31,352 nt of DNA. It comes from JACCRE01 sp049790855 (lineage in GTDB: Bacteria; Planctomycetota; Planctomycetia; Planctomycetales; Planctomycetaceae). The notes beneath the pieces were generated by a model that saw only the letters and a program-made list of their open reading frames with translations, ran no database searches and had not been told where the DNA came from. The first letter of the stretch is position 1. The number at the start of each line of letters is the position of its first letter. The position numbers and the translations under genes are program-made. Location of the stretch: positions 1-31,352 of the forward strand of contig JBAQZJ010000092.1 in NCBI GenBank assembly GCA_049790855.1, in the 5' to 3' direction. Of this stretch, positions 1-7,465 are shown piece after piece.

Positions 1-232
1 GCAGGGGGCCGCGCGGCCCGCCCCGGCTCGCCGTACCACTCCAGCATTATCGCGCCCGCACGTTCGTCGCAATGCCGAACACCCGACTCCGGTGAAATCC
101 GGACCACGGGTGAAACCCTGAAATCCGGCCGCGAAGGCTCGCAAAAATCCGTCCGTTGACGTACGACGGTGGCCAGATCGGTCGCTGCACCGGCGACCGC
201 CCAAGGCTTGTGACCCGACTTCCAAGAAAAGG
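1..232. other. Non-coding upstream stretch
   Basis: No convincing gene is seen on either strand. A TTGACG hexamer at 155-160 resembles a -35 box for the downstream FKBP gene, but no good -10 box lies 16-18 bases after it. A minus-strand open frame here has no recognisable protein character. Confidence 0.4.
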
Positions 233-1078
233 ATGCAACCCGTGCCTCGATCATTCCCCCGCCACGCATGGGCGATGGCATTGCTGATCGTTCCAGCCGC
301 CGCAGTCGCTCAGCAGAACGAACAGCCCCGCAGTACACGCCCCGCGCAAAACGGACAGCCCGCTGCCGATGCGCCGCCCGCCCCGGCAGGAGCGGCGGAG
401 TTCAAGTCGTTCGAGGAGAAACTTAGCTACGTCCTCGGCGTGAACACGGCCCGCCGCATGCAGCAGGACAAAATCGATCCGGATCCTCAGGCGTTCGCAC
501 GCGGTTTCGTCGACTCGTTCACGAAGGAGCAGCCCCTGCTGAGCGACAAAGAGATGACGGCCGTCCTCAATGAATTCCGGGCGCAGCTTCAGGCGAAGGC
601 CGAAGCGGAACAACAACAGCTCGCCGAAGGCTGGGAAGCGGCATTTTCCAAGGAAGCCGCCGGCGAGCCGAAGTCGACCGAGAGCGGCATCAAATACGAG
701 GTCATCGCCCAGGGCAAAGGCAAAAAGCCGGCGGAGACCGACGTCGTCGTCGTGCATTACGTCGGCAAACTGAAGGACGGCGAGGTCTTCGACAGCTCGA
801 TCGCTCGCGGCGAACCGGCGGTTTTTCCGCTGAACGGAGTGATCGCAGGTTGGACGGAAGGGTTGCAGCTCATGCCGGTCGGGTCGAAGTATCGCTTCCA
901 GATTCCCTCGAAGCTGGCCTACAAAGAAGAGGGCTTCGGCAACGCCATTCCGCCGAATGCCGACCTGACGTTCGAGATCGAATTGCTGGACATCGCGCCC
1001 CCGCAAGGGCCGCCGCCGGGCGAAGCCCCGGCCGCCGACGCACCCGCCGAAGATGCTCCCGAGGCGCCGCAGGAATAA
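233..1078 (+). CDS. Secreted FKBP-type peptidyl-prolyl cis-trans isomerase (FkpA/Mip-like)
   Basis: Predicted to catalyse cis-trans isomerisation of X-Pro bonds in exported proteins outside the cytoplasmic membrane. Residues 1-27 look like a signal peptide: Arg and His, then a hydrophobic stretch ending AAAVAQQ. An Ala/Pro/Gln-rich linker follows. Residues about 57-145 resemble the helical FKBP N-terminal dimerisation domain (SYVLGVNTARRM). Residues about 165-254 are the FKBP catalytic domain, with VVVHYVGKL, FDSS, NGVIAGWTEGLQLM and SKLAY, so the expected pocket residues Tyr176, Phe186, Asp187, Trp207 and Tyr230 are present. A Pro/Ala/acidic tail closes the protein. The ATG at 233 is the only start that gives a normal signal peptide, although the preceding AAAAGG abuts it and is not a properly spaced ribosome site. 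Family assignment is firm; exact localisation is inferred. Confidence 0.93.
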   Translation: MQPVPRSFPRHAWAMALLIVPAAAVAQQNEQPRSTRPAQNGQPAADAPPAPAGAAEFKSFEEKLSYVLGVNTARRMQQDKIDPDPQAFARGFVDSFTKEQPLLSDKEMTAVLNEFRAQLQAKAEAEQQQLAEGWEAAFSKEAAGEPKSTESGIKYEVIAQGKGKKPAETDVVVVHYVGKLKDGEVFDSSIARGEPAVFPLNGVIAGWTEGLQLMPVGSKYRFQIPSKLAYKEEGFGNAIPPNADLTFEIELLDIAPPQGPPPGEAPAADAPAEDAPEAPQE

Positions 1079-1196
1079 TGCGAGGCTTCGCATGGAACTG
1101 CTCGAAGTCCATCCGCCGGGGGCGGGTGGGCTTCGCTTTTTCAGCGACAGATCGTTTCGGGTACGATGCAACAAGACGCTGCTTCAGAACCGAACA

Positions 1197-1345
1197 GGGG
1201 AGGGCGAGGCTCCCGCCGATCCGCACGGACCCTGCGCATTCCTTGCGACGAACGGCGTTTGGGAAACCCGGAATCTTCGAGATTCCGGGTTTCTGGTCGG
1301 GGGCGCCCATAGACCGTGCGGTTCGGCAGGAGCCTCACCCTCCCG
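1197..1345. repeat. Imperfect terminal inverted-repeat element with central perfect hairpin
   Basis: A left arm at 1197-1228 (containing GGGAGGGCGAGGCTCC) is matched, as reverse complement, by a right arm at 1314-1345 (containing GGAGCCTCACCCTCCC). By eye about 28 of 32 positions pair. Between them lies a perfect 12-bp stem, AAACCCGGAATC at 1264-1275 and GATTCCGGGTTT at 1281-1292, with a 5-base loop. The whole looks like a small non-coding REP/MITE-like element in the gap between two genes. Translated in one frame it gives GEGEAPADP and GSAGASPSR peptides, which I recall as recurrent spurious peptides in planctomycete annotations. No target-site duplication is visible, and no second copy was noticed in this window. 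Confidence 0.7.
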
Positions 1346-1358
1346 TTGAAAAGTTTCC

Positions 1359-2099
1359 ATGCCCGACGAATCACCGATTGAGTTCCGTGCTGCGAAGTCG
1401 GGCCTGACGGTCGCCGACTGGCTGGCGGATCGAACTCGCCGCGATGCGACGATCTATGCCGGCTCGGCCGCCGTCCTGATGTTCTGCGCGATGCTCGCGA
1501 CGTTCGGAACGTTCGGCGTCACGGCCGGCGTGTTGCTGGCCTTGAATGCGATGACGTGCGGCGTCTGGCGGTCGTTGGTATTACTATTGGCATGCGGCGT
1601 CGTTGCAGGGCTGTTTCAGCTGCAACGAAAAGTGGACGGCGACGACCTGGAGCCCGTGCAGGTCAATGCCGGTCCGCGGGGAATCGTGACGCTTCAGCTA
1701 TCGCGGCTGACCGGCAACAGTTGGTTGATGTTCCTCGACAATCCGTCGGTCGAGTTCAACCCGATCGCGCGGATCGGATTGACCGTGATGCTGCTCGCTC
1801 CGCGACTCGCGAGTTTGAGCGTGCGGATGTGGCGTCTTTCACGACGAATGCAGACGATGGACGTCGCGGCCGTCGGTGCGGGACTCGATGCGATGATGCA
1901 GTCGGGCCGGGGGATCTCGATCGGCGAACTGTTGCAGGAGTTTCCCAACGTCGAGCCTCAGCGATTCATCGGCGACCTGACGATCGTCGACGGGGTGATT
2001 CTGCTGTCGAGCGATCCTCCGAGCCTGACGGTGACACCGTCGGTCCATGAGGAGTTCGACGAATGGAAGAAGGAAGTGCGCCGTAAGCGCCGGGCGTGA
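1359..2099 (+). CDS. Hypothetical membrane protein
   Basis: I do not recognise a named family. The 246-residue protein has a hydrophilic N-terminus, then hydrophobic segments at about 32-64 and 66-88 that could be two or three membrane spans. A further apolar stretch near 136-158 (IARIGLTVMLLAPRLASL) is followed by a soluble C-terminal region ending in a basic tail (KKEVRRKRRA). The C-terminal part, with GRGISIGELLQEF and a short beta-like VDGVILLSSDPPSLTVT, may be a small folded domain. Its stop codon overlaps the GTG start of the haemoglobin gene in a GTGA junction, so the two are probably co-translated. The ATG at 1359 lies just after the inverted-repeat element. No function is assigned. 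Confidence 0.7.
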   Translation: MPDESPIEFRAAKSGLTVADWLADRTRRDATIYAGSAAVLMFCAMLATFGTFGVTAGVLLALNAMTCGVWRSLVLLLACGVVAGLFQLQRKVDGDDLEPVQVNAGPRGIVTLQLSRLTGNSWLMFLDNPSVEFNPIARIGLTVMLLAPRLASLSVRMWRLSRRMQTMDVAAVGAGLDAMMQSGRGISIGELLQEFPNVEPQRFIGDLTIVDGVILLSSDPPSLTVTPSVHEEFDEWKKEVRRKRRA

Positions 2100-2557
2100 A
2101 AGTGTCGCTGAACGACGTGTTTCCCTTGCCGATGACCGGTCCAGAGAGCGACGCCGATCCTGAAACAGGGCTTCGGGCGGCGTTCCGCCTCGTCGGCGAC
2201 GACGGGATCGCCAGGCTCGTCGCGGCGTTTTATCGCCGCGTACCAGACGACGAGATTCTTGCGCCGATGTATCCGCAACGCGACCTCGCCGGTGCGGAAG
2301 CGAGGCTGCGCGACTTTCTTCGGTTTCGATTCGGCGATCGGCCGGACTACGTCGAGCGACGGGGGCACCCGCGACTGCGGATGCGGCACGTTCCGTTCGC
2401 GATCGACGCCGCCGCCCGCGATCGCTGGGTCGCACTGATGGATGCGGCGTTCGAGGAGGTCGATTTTCCGCCCGACGCCGAGCGCCCTTTGCGGGCCTTT
2501 TTGCATGCCACGGCGACGTTCCTCGTGAATCGCATCGCGGGACAAGGCCACCGCTAG
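2096..2557 (+). CDS. Truncated haemoglobin, group II-like
   Basis: A small cytoplasmic haem protein expected to bind O2, NO or other diatomic ligands; whether it detoxifies or senses is unknown. The sequence shows the 2-over-2 globin pattern: Phe45-Tyr46 near helix B (FYRRVPDD), then DFLRFRFGDRPDYVERRGHPRLRMRHVPF. His98 in RHVPF is the likely proximal haem ligand. Trp111 in RDRWVALM fits the G8 Trp typical of group II and III proteins. The HPxLRxRHxPF motif resembles group II (YjbI/GlbO) proteins. The 153 residues include an N-terminal extension of about 25. The GTG start at 2096 overlaps the upstream stop codon, suggesting translational coupling with the membrane protein gene. Confidence 0.88.
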   Translation: MKVSLNDVFPLPMTGPESDADPETGLRAAFRLVGDDGIARLVAAFYRRVPDDEILAPMYPQRDLAGAEARLRDFLRFRFGDRPDYVERRGHPRLRMRHVPFAIDAAARDRWVALMDAAFEEVDFPPDAERPLRAFLHATATFLVNRIAGQGHR

Positions 2558-2572
2558 GACGCCGCCGTCCGG

Positions 2573-3904
2573 TCATTCAGCCCCGGGAGGGTTGCCGGTG
2601 ATCTTCTGATGGGCGCTGATCGCTGCGCTGCGGACCTCCGGCCGTTCGTCCGTCTTGGCGAGATTGAAGATCTTTCCCGATGCGGCCCTCGCCTCGCTGC
2701 CAAGCTGCCCCAAGGCCGTCACGGCCGCAGTCCGAACAGTCGCATCGGGATCGTCGAGCGCCGCGACGATACGGTCAAAGCTCTTGTCGCCTGCGGTGCC
2801 GATCTGGGCGAGCGTCTCGATCGCGGCCAGTCGCTGTTCGACGTTGCCCGTGTTCATTTTCTGAATGCAGTGGGCCTCGACTCGCTTCAGTGCCGCCACG
2901 TCGTCGCCGCGAGACCAGGCCCAAACGAACGCCAGCAGAGCGACGGCGATCGGAACGGCGATAAGCCGCCATGGAAGCTGGGCCGCAGCGGGAACAGTGT
3001 CGGTCAGCGGCGGCGTGAATGCCCGGCGTTCGACTTCGGTGGCAGGCTTGGTGGTTTCGACGGTCCGCCGATTGGCGACATGCACCGCGTCGTCGAGACT
3101 TTTCAGTGCGATGCCGACTTCGACGGCGCTTTGAGGGCGGTCCTCGATCCGCTTCCGCAGCATTCGGTCGATCAGGTCGTCGAGCGGCTGCGGGACGTCG
3201 GGAGCGAGACTCGACACGCGCGGCGGAAGAGCTTTCAGGTGCTGATGGAGCACTTCGGCCGGGGCGTCTGCGTCAAAGGGCACCTGCCCGCTGAGCATTT
3301 CGAACAACACGACGCCGAGGGCGTAAATGTCGGTCTGCGGACACGGGTCGGGCTTGCCGCGGATCTGCTCCGGCGACATGTACCGGAATGTCCCCATCGT
3401 CTTGCCCGCGGCGGTGAGCTTGTGCGCCGCGGCGTCGGCGACGATCGCCAGCCCGAAGTCGCTGAGCTTGAGCGAGCCGTCTTTCGCGATCAGAAAGTTT
3501 CCCGGTTTGACGTCGCGGTGGATGATGCCTTTTTCGTGAGCGTAGGCAAGCGCCGCGCACATCTGCAGGGCGAATGCAACAGTCGTGTCGACCGAAATCC
3601 GGCCGCGGTCTCGAATCAGGTCGTCGATCGTGCCGCCTTCGACCAGCTCCATCGCGTAGAAGCGTTGGTCGCCCTCGCACTTACCGCCGAATGTATGCAC
3701 GATATGCGGGTGACGCAGCGTGCGCAGCAACTGCATCTCGCGCTCGAATCGGGCGAGCAGGGTCTCGTCGGTGATGCTGGGGGGCAGGAGTTTCACCGCG
3801 ACGGTCCGGTCGTTCTTCACGTACCGGGCGCGGTAAACCACTCCCATTCCGCCTTCGCCGATCTTGTCGATCAGCTCGAAGGGCCAGATCCAGCGGCGGT
3901 CCAT
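2573..3904 (-). CDS. Membrane Ser/Thr protein kinase with C-terminal HEAT repeats
   Basis: Hanks-type kinase that should phosphorylate Ser/Thr residues of unknown targets. The domain occupies residues about 8-270 and every key motif is intact: glycine loop GEGGMGVVY (16-24), VAVK with Lys38, HRDVKPGNF with Asp131, DFG at 149-151, and the activation-segment motif GTFRYMSPEQ. A single hydrophobic span follows at about 312-330. Residues about 340-435 then contain two or more HEAT-like helical repeats (RLAAIETLAQIG, RTAAVTALGQLG, RSAAISAHQKI), which by topology would lie outside the cytoplasm. The ATG sits seven residues before the kinase fold begins and lacks a Shine-Dalgarno sequence. The gene is convergent with the haemoglobin gene and divergent from thyX. 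Confidence 0.93.
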   Translation of the reverse strand: MDRRWIWPFELIDKIGEGGMGVVYRARYVKNDRTVAVKLLPPSITDETLLARFEREMQLLRTLRHPHIVHTFGGKCEGDQRFYAMELVEGGTIDDLIRDRGRISVDTTVAFALQMCAALAYAHEKGIIHRDVKPGNFLIAKDGSLKLSDFGLAIVADAAAHKLTAAGKTMGTFRYMSPEQIRGKPDPCPQTDIYALGVVLFEMLSGQVPFDADAPAEVLHQHLKALPPRVSSLAPDVPQPLDDLIDRMLRKRIEDRPQSAVEVGIALKSLDDAVHVANRRTVETTKPATEVERRAFTPPLTDTVPAAAQLPWRLIAVPIAVALLAFVWAWSRGDDVAALKRVEAHCIQKMNTGNVEQRLAAIETLAQIGTAGDKSFDRIVAALDDPDATVRTAAVTALGQLGSEARAASGKIFNLAKTDERPEVRSAAISAHQKITGNPPGAE

Positions 3905-3946
3905 AAGAGGTTGGCGAGCGTATGGGCGTGCGAGGGGTGTTTCGCC

Positions 3947-3952
3947 ATTGTA
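3947..3952 (-). promoter_or_regulatory. Possible -10 box for the HEAT-repeat kinase gene
   Basis: Read on the minus strand the hexamer is TACAAT, five of six matches to TATAAT, about 43 bases upstream of the kinase ATG. No good -35 box is seen at 16-18 bases, so this is a weak candidate. Confidence 0.3.
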
Positions 3953-4120
3953 TGTGACGGCACGTCGATTTTACCCACGATCCCCTCGGCGTTTTCCAGC
4001 AGGAATCGAAGGGATCTCCGGATCGGCGACATTGCGGATCGATCGCACCGACTATCGCGAAGTCGCGGAATGCACTACGATTCGCGCCATTCCTGCCCTG
4101 AATCCGACACCGATTTCCCC

Positions 4121-5014
4121 ATGGCGATGCGAGACGAACTGCTGGCCGAACTTCGTTGGAAGAAATTTCCCGTGCTCGACGACGGCTTTGTCTGTCTCGT
4201 CGACGTGATGGGCGACGACGCGGCCGTCGTTCAAGCGGCCCGCGTCAGCTACGGCGAAGGCACGCAGCGCGTCAGCGACGATCGAACACTGATTCGTTAC
4301 CTCATGCGGCATCGTCACAGCACGCCGTTCGAGATGGCCGAGGTGAAATTGCTCGTCAGGGTACCGATGGATACCTGGCGGCAATGGGTGCGGCACCGCA
4401 CGGCGAACATCAACGAGTACAGCACGCGCTACTCGATCGCGATCGACGCCATGCAGACGACTCCGCCCGACCAGTGGCGGGGTCAGGCTGCTTCAAACCG
4501 CCAGGGATCGGCGGGTTCGCTGCCGATCGAATTGGGAGAACGGCTCTCGGCAGACGAGGCGGCGCTGCAGACCGAATCCCGGCGCATCTACGAGGCTCGC
4601 CTGTCTGAGGGCGTCGCGCGGGAACAGGCGCGAAAGGATCTGCCGCTTAGCACCTATACGGAGGCCTACTGGAAGGTTGACCTCCATAACCTGCTGCACT
4701 TCCTCGCGTTGCGGATGGATTCGCACGCCCAGAAGGAGATTCGCGACTACGCGACGACGATCGGCGAGAACATTCTGCGGCCGTTGTTTCCGGTCGTGTG
4801 GGAAGCTTTCGAGGATTATCGAGTGAACGGGCTTTCGCTGACGCGGCTGGATGTCGACGTCATCGGTCGGCTGGCGGCGTCGGGTTCCGCGCCTCCCTAC
4901 AGTGAAGACGCGTTTCTCTCGGCCCAGGACGAAGCCTGGCGTGACCTGACGCGGAGTCGCGAACGCGACGAGTGCCGATCGAAACTGATCCGCATGGGGC
5001 TGATGCGTTCTTGA
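4121..5014 (+). CDS. thyX: Flavin-dependent thymidylate synthase ThyX
   Basis: Converts dUMP to dTMP using methylene-tetrahydrofolate, with FAD and NADPH as reductants, so it supplies thymidylate without ThyA-type chemistry. The family signature RHR-x7-S is exact: Arg91-His92-Arg93 and Ser101 in RHRTANINEYSTRYS. The flanking RHRHSTPFEMAEVKLLVRVP and QAARVSYGEGT are also typical. The 297 residues match the longer form with TPPDQWRGQAASNRQGSAGSLP and a C-terminal extension. The frame stays open far upstream, antisense to the kinase gene, but homology begins only near the ATG at 4121, so I take that start. The gene is divergent from the kinase, and rpsU follows after 171 bases. Confidence 0.95.
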   Translation: MAMRDELLAELRWKKFPVLDDGFVCLVDVMGDDAAVVQAARVSYGEGTQRVSDDRTLIRYLMRHRHSTPFEMAEVKLLVRVPMDTWRQWVRHRTANINEYSTRYSIAIDAMQTTPPDQWRGQAASNRQGSAGSLPIELGERLSADEAALQTESRRIYEARLSEGVAREQARKDLPLSTYTEAYWKVDLHNLLHFLALRMDSHAQKEIRDYATTIGENILRPLFPVVWEAFEDYRVNGLSLTRLDVDVIGRLAASGSAPPYSEDAFLSAQDEAWRDLTRSRERDECRSKLIRMGLMRS

Positions 5015-5064
5015 ACCGGCTGGCGCCGTCGTGAGGCGTCGATTCGCGGCATTCGGCCCGGCAG

Positions 5065-5093
5065 TTGCCGACGAAACGGGAATCGGTTAGATT
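5065..5093 (+). promoter_or_regulatory. Putative sigma70-type promoter for rpsU
   Basis: TTGCCG at 5065-5070 and TAGATT at 5088-5093 are separated by exactly 17 bases and each match four of six consensus positions. They lie about 95 bases upstream of the S21 start. Confidence 0.4.
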
Positions 5094-5172
5094 TTGGTGG
5101 CGAGAGATCCGTTCCGCGTTCGTGCCGGAGGGGAAAACGATGATTTCGTACAGGTTCCGTCCGCACAGTGCT

Positions 5173-5180
5173 AAAGGAGG
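5173..5180 (+). promoter_or_regulatory. Strong Shine-Dalgarno for rpsU
   Basis: AAAGGAGG ends five bases before the GTG at 5186. It fixes the start codon and contrasts with many other genes in this window, which lack a recognisable ribosome-binding site. Confidence 0.85.
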
Positions 5181-5185
5181 TCTGA

Positions 5186-5380
5186 GTGGTCCGGCTTCGG
5201 TTGCGTGAGAACGAATCGATCAACGACGCGGTCCGGCGGTTTCGTAAACTCGTCGAGCACGCAGGAATCAAGAAGGAAATGCGCCGACGGGAGTATTACG
5301 AGAAGCCCAGCGATGCCCGCCGTCGCGCCCGTCGTCGTGCCGAACGTCGCACGCGCATGGCCCGCCAGTTCGGAACCTGA
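5186..5380 (+). CDS. rpsU: 30S ribosomal protein S21
   Basis: Small-subunit ribosomal protein that binds near the 3' end of 16S rRNA and helps initiation. The 64-residue sequence shows the usual pattern: an N-terminal RLRENESINDAVRRFRKL block, then VEHAGIKKEMRRREYYEKPS, then a highly basic tail (RRRARRRAERRTRMARQFG). The GTG start is set by the perfect AAAGGAGG just upstream. Length and composition are normal for the family. The gene ends ahead of a bidirectional hairpin terminator shared with the convergent gene. Confidence 0.95.
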   Translation: MVRLRLRENESINDAVRRFRKLVEHAGIKKEMRRREYYEKPSDARRRARRRAERRTRMARQFGT

Positions 5381-5435
5381 AACCGGATCTCGTCTGGTCG
5401 TCATCGCGACGCCGGACGCTGGAGCCTGTGGCGAG

Positions 5436-5469
5436 AAAAAAAGCCCACCCCGTCGACGGGGTGGGCTTT
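5436..5469. terminator. Bidirectional rho-independent terminator
   Basis: An 11-bp perfect stem (AAGCCCACCCC at 5441-5451 paired with 5458-5468) has a GTCGAC loop. The seven A's at 5436-5442 give a strong U-run for the minus-strand gene; the TTT on the other side is weaker for rpsU. Confidence 0.85.
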
Positions 5470-5497
5470 GTCGTTTCCGGCCTGTGCAGCGTGCCGG

Positions 5498-5914
5498 TTA
5501 TTCTTCTTCGTCTCGAACCTTGGCGACGACGGGTTCGTCATCGGTATCGAGGTCGTCGCGAGCGATCACGGCGGCGGCGGCATCGCCGAGCGGCACTTTG
5601 ATCGGCTGAATGAAGAAGAGTTTCTTGGCGCTCTTCTCGCGGAGTTGGGCGATCTTTTCGTCGGCCGATTTGCGTTCGGCGTAAGGGAATCGGGCCTCTT
5701 CCTTCATATTGCCGTTATAGACGGCCCACATCAGCATCCGGCGGGGGATGGCCTTCTCTTTGGTCCGGCGGACTGGCTTTTTGGCGGCCGGCTTTTTGGC
5801 CTTGGCTTTCGCTTTTGCCGGAGCTTCTTTGGCCTCGGCACCGTCTGTTCCACGGGCTTCCGCAGCCTCGGCCATTCGCCGCATATCCATGCGGCTGGTG
5901 GTTCTACGCGCCAT
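5498..5914 (-). CDS. Conserved hypothetical protein with Lys/Ala-rich segment
   Basis: A 138-residue soluble protein of unknown function. The N-terminus is MARRTTSRMDMRRMAEAAEA. Residues about 29-52 form a histone-H1-like run of Ala, Lys and Pro, and the central part (RRMLMWAVYNGNMKEEARFPYAERKSADEKI) looks like a conserved core. KKLFFIQPIKVPL follows, then a strongly acidic tail (DDLDTDDEPVV...DEEE). I recall similar proteins in other planctomycetes, always uncharacterised. The basic stretch suggests nucleic acid binding, but that is inference. A GGAGAAA ribosome site lies a few bases before the ATG. The gene ends at the shared terminator and is divergent from the BON gene. Confidence 0.8.
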   Translation of the reverse strand: MARRTTSRMDMRRMAEAAEARGTDGAEAKEAPAKAKAKAKKPAAKKPVRRTKEKAIPRRMLMWAVYNGNMKEEARFPYAERKSADEKIAQLREKSAKKLFFIQPIKVPLGDAAAAVIARDDLDTDDEPVVAKVRDEEE

Positions 5915-6198
5915 ATCACTTTCTCCGGGCCGGCCAGACCGGCGGCAAGGTTCGTGCGCGAATCATACGGGATCGGTCTCGAAAACGCGACCGTCACGAA
6001 GGCGGGGCCGTCGAGGACTTTCCCGTCGTTACGTCGGAAACAATCGGAATAACTGTTCCGGTCGGAGCATCCCGACCGATCTAGTGAGCGGAGAAGTGCC
6101 CCCCCGGGGCCGCGCACGGAGGCGGCCGGCGGCGGGAAAACCGTCCTCTGGGACACCGAACCGCCTTCGGGACAGCCAAGACAAAGGAGTCGTCTGGG
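5915..6198. other. Divergent intergenic region between the K/A-rich and BON genes
   Basis: Contains the imperfect palindrome CGGAATAACTGTTCCG at about 6045-6060, partly overlapping GGTCGGAGCATCCCGACC at about 6059-6076, and a run of seven C's near 6099-6105. These could be operator or attenuator structures. No clear -35/-10 pair was found. AAAGGAG at 6183-6189 is a good ribosome site for the BON gene. Confidence 0.4.
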
Positions 6199-7392
6199 AT
6201 GCGCAGGTATCGCAAATGGGTCATGACGCTGGGGCTCGTTGCCGCCGCCCCCAACGTCGGCCTCGCCGGGCCGCTGGACTTCTTCCGGCCGAAGCCGGCA
6301 GCGGCGGAAGGCGAACACAACCAACAGGTGGCCAACGAGGTCGCCTCGCGGCTGCGGGCCGCCCGTTTGAAGGGCGCCGATATTGAAATCTTGTATGAAG
6401 AAGGCACACTGACCCTCAAGGGCCAGGTCGCCGACGCCGGCACCAAGGCTCTTGCGTCGCAGTTGGCGCAAGGGGTCGAGGGCGTCCGCACGGTCAACAA
6501 TCAGATGACGGCCGTCGGCCGAGAACTCGGCAAAGGGAACGACGGGCCGATCCAGCAGGCGTCCGCCGAAGCGAATCCGTTCGCCTCTCGCGGGACCGTG
6601 CAGCCGGCTTCCTTCGAGGCGGCGAAAGGACAGGGATCGAACATCCAGCAGGTTTCGGCCGCCCAGGCCGCGGCCCGACCGCGACGGCAGACGGCAATGA
6701 GCCGTCCGGCAGCCGCACCGTCGAACGCCTCGAACCAGCAGGCGGCCGACCAGGTCGCGGCGGCTCTCGGCCAGGCCGGACTGAGCGGGTTCGACATCGA
6801 AGTCCGTTGCGACAACGGTGTCTGCACACTCGCCGGCACGGTCAGCTCACCGGCTCATCGCGACGCGGCGATTCGGGCGGCACAGTCCGTTTCGACGGTC
6901 AAGAAGATCAATCCGCAACTGCGGGTCGGTGCTCCGGCCGCGATCATGCAGGCGAACTTCCAGGATGAAGCGGCTGCCGCCGGCCCGATGGGGCCGGGTG
7001 GCCCGATGCCGCCGGGGGGGCCGATGCCTCCAGGCTACGGCATGCCGCCGGGATACGGTGCTCCGGGCTATGGCCCGCCGGCCGGCGTCGTTCCGCCTCC
7101 GCCGGGGTATGGTCATCCGGGCGCCGGTGCCGTCGCTCCCGTCTACGACCAGCCGAGCCTGCCGCAGTACGCCTGGCCGACCTACGCGGCCTATCCGAAC
7201 TATGCGGCGGTGACCTATCCGCGTCAGTACAGCACGAGTGCGTGGCCGTACATCGGACCCTTCCATCCGTACCCGCAAGTGCCGCTGGGCTGGCGCGAGG
7301 TTTCGCTGGAATGGGATGACGGTCACTGGTACCTCGACTTCAACGACCGCACCGACCGTTGGTGGTGGTTCATGAATCCGAAGAACTGGTGA
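6199..7392 (+). CDS. Exported protein with two BON domains and planctomycete-type C-terminal domain
   Basis: BON domains are small folds thought to bind phospholipid or peptidoglycan-associated surfaces, so an envelope role is likely. Residues 1-23 form a signal peptide (RRYRKW, then a hydrophobic run ending GLAGP). BON domain 1 lies at about 42-104 (IEILYEEGTLTLKGQVADAG) and BON domain 2 at about 170-240 (IEVRCDNGVCTLAGTVSSPA). Both keep the central G-x-V-T-L-x-G-x-V pattern. A Gly/Pro/Met-rich linker follows at about 255-310. The last 80 residues are rich in Trp, Tyr and Pro (YAWPTYAAYPNYAAVTYP, VPLGWREVSLEWDDGHWYLDF). I recall this terminal block as typical of planctomycetes. The start is supported by AAAGGAG nine bases upstream and by the signal peptide. 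Confidence 0.88.
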   Translation: MRRYRKWVMTLGLVAAAPNVGLAGPLDFFRPKPAAAEGEHNQQVANEVASRLRAARLKGADIEILYEEGTLTLKGQVADAGTKALASQLAQGVEGVRTVNNQMTAVGRELGKGNDGPIQQASAEANPFASRGTVQPASFEAAKGQGSNIQQVSAAQAAARPRRQTAMSRPAAAPSNASNQQAADQVAAALGQAGLSGFDIEVRCDNGVCTLAGTVSSPAHRDAAIRAAQSVSTVKKINPQLRVGAPAAIMQANFQDEAAAAGPMGPGGPMPPGGPMPPGYGMPPGYGAPGYGPPAGVVPPPPGYGHPGAGAVAPVYDQPSLPQYAWPTYAAYPNYAAVTYPRQYSTSAWPYIGPFHPYPQVPLGWREVSLEWDDGHWYLDFNDRTDRWWWFMNPKNW

Positions 7393-7430
7393 TCGGCGGC
7401 CTCCGCCAACTGGATGTCCCGAAGTCGTCG

Positions 7431-7465
7431 AAACCCGCCGGTCCTTGCCGGCGGGTTTCTTTCGT
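7431..7465 (+). terminator. Rho-independent terminator after the BON gene
   Basis: An 11-bp perfect stem (AAACCCGCCGG at 7431-7441 with 7448-7458) has a six-base loop and is followed by a T-rich TTTCTTTCGTT. Confidence 0.85.

Noticed and set aside
1053..1349. Small open frames across the inverted-repeat element
   Set aside because: Their peptides (GEGEAPADP, GSAGASPSR) are explained by the repeat arms and are not protein-like.
2609..4120. Long open frame continuous with thyX, antisense to the kinase gene, which would make an 801-residue fusion
   Set aside because: The upstream part has the composition of a reverse-strand shadow of the kinase gene and no recognisable domain; ThyX homology begins only near the ATG at 4121.
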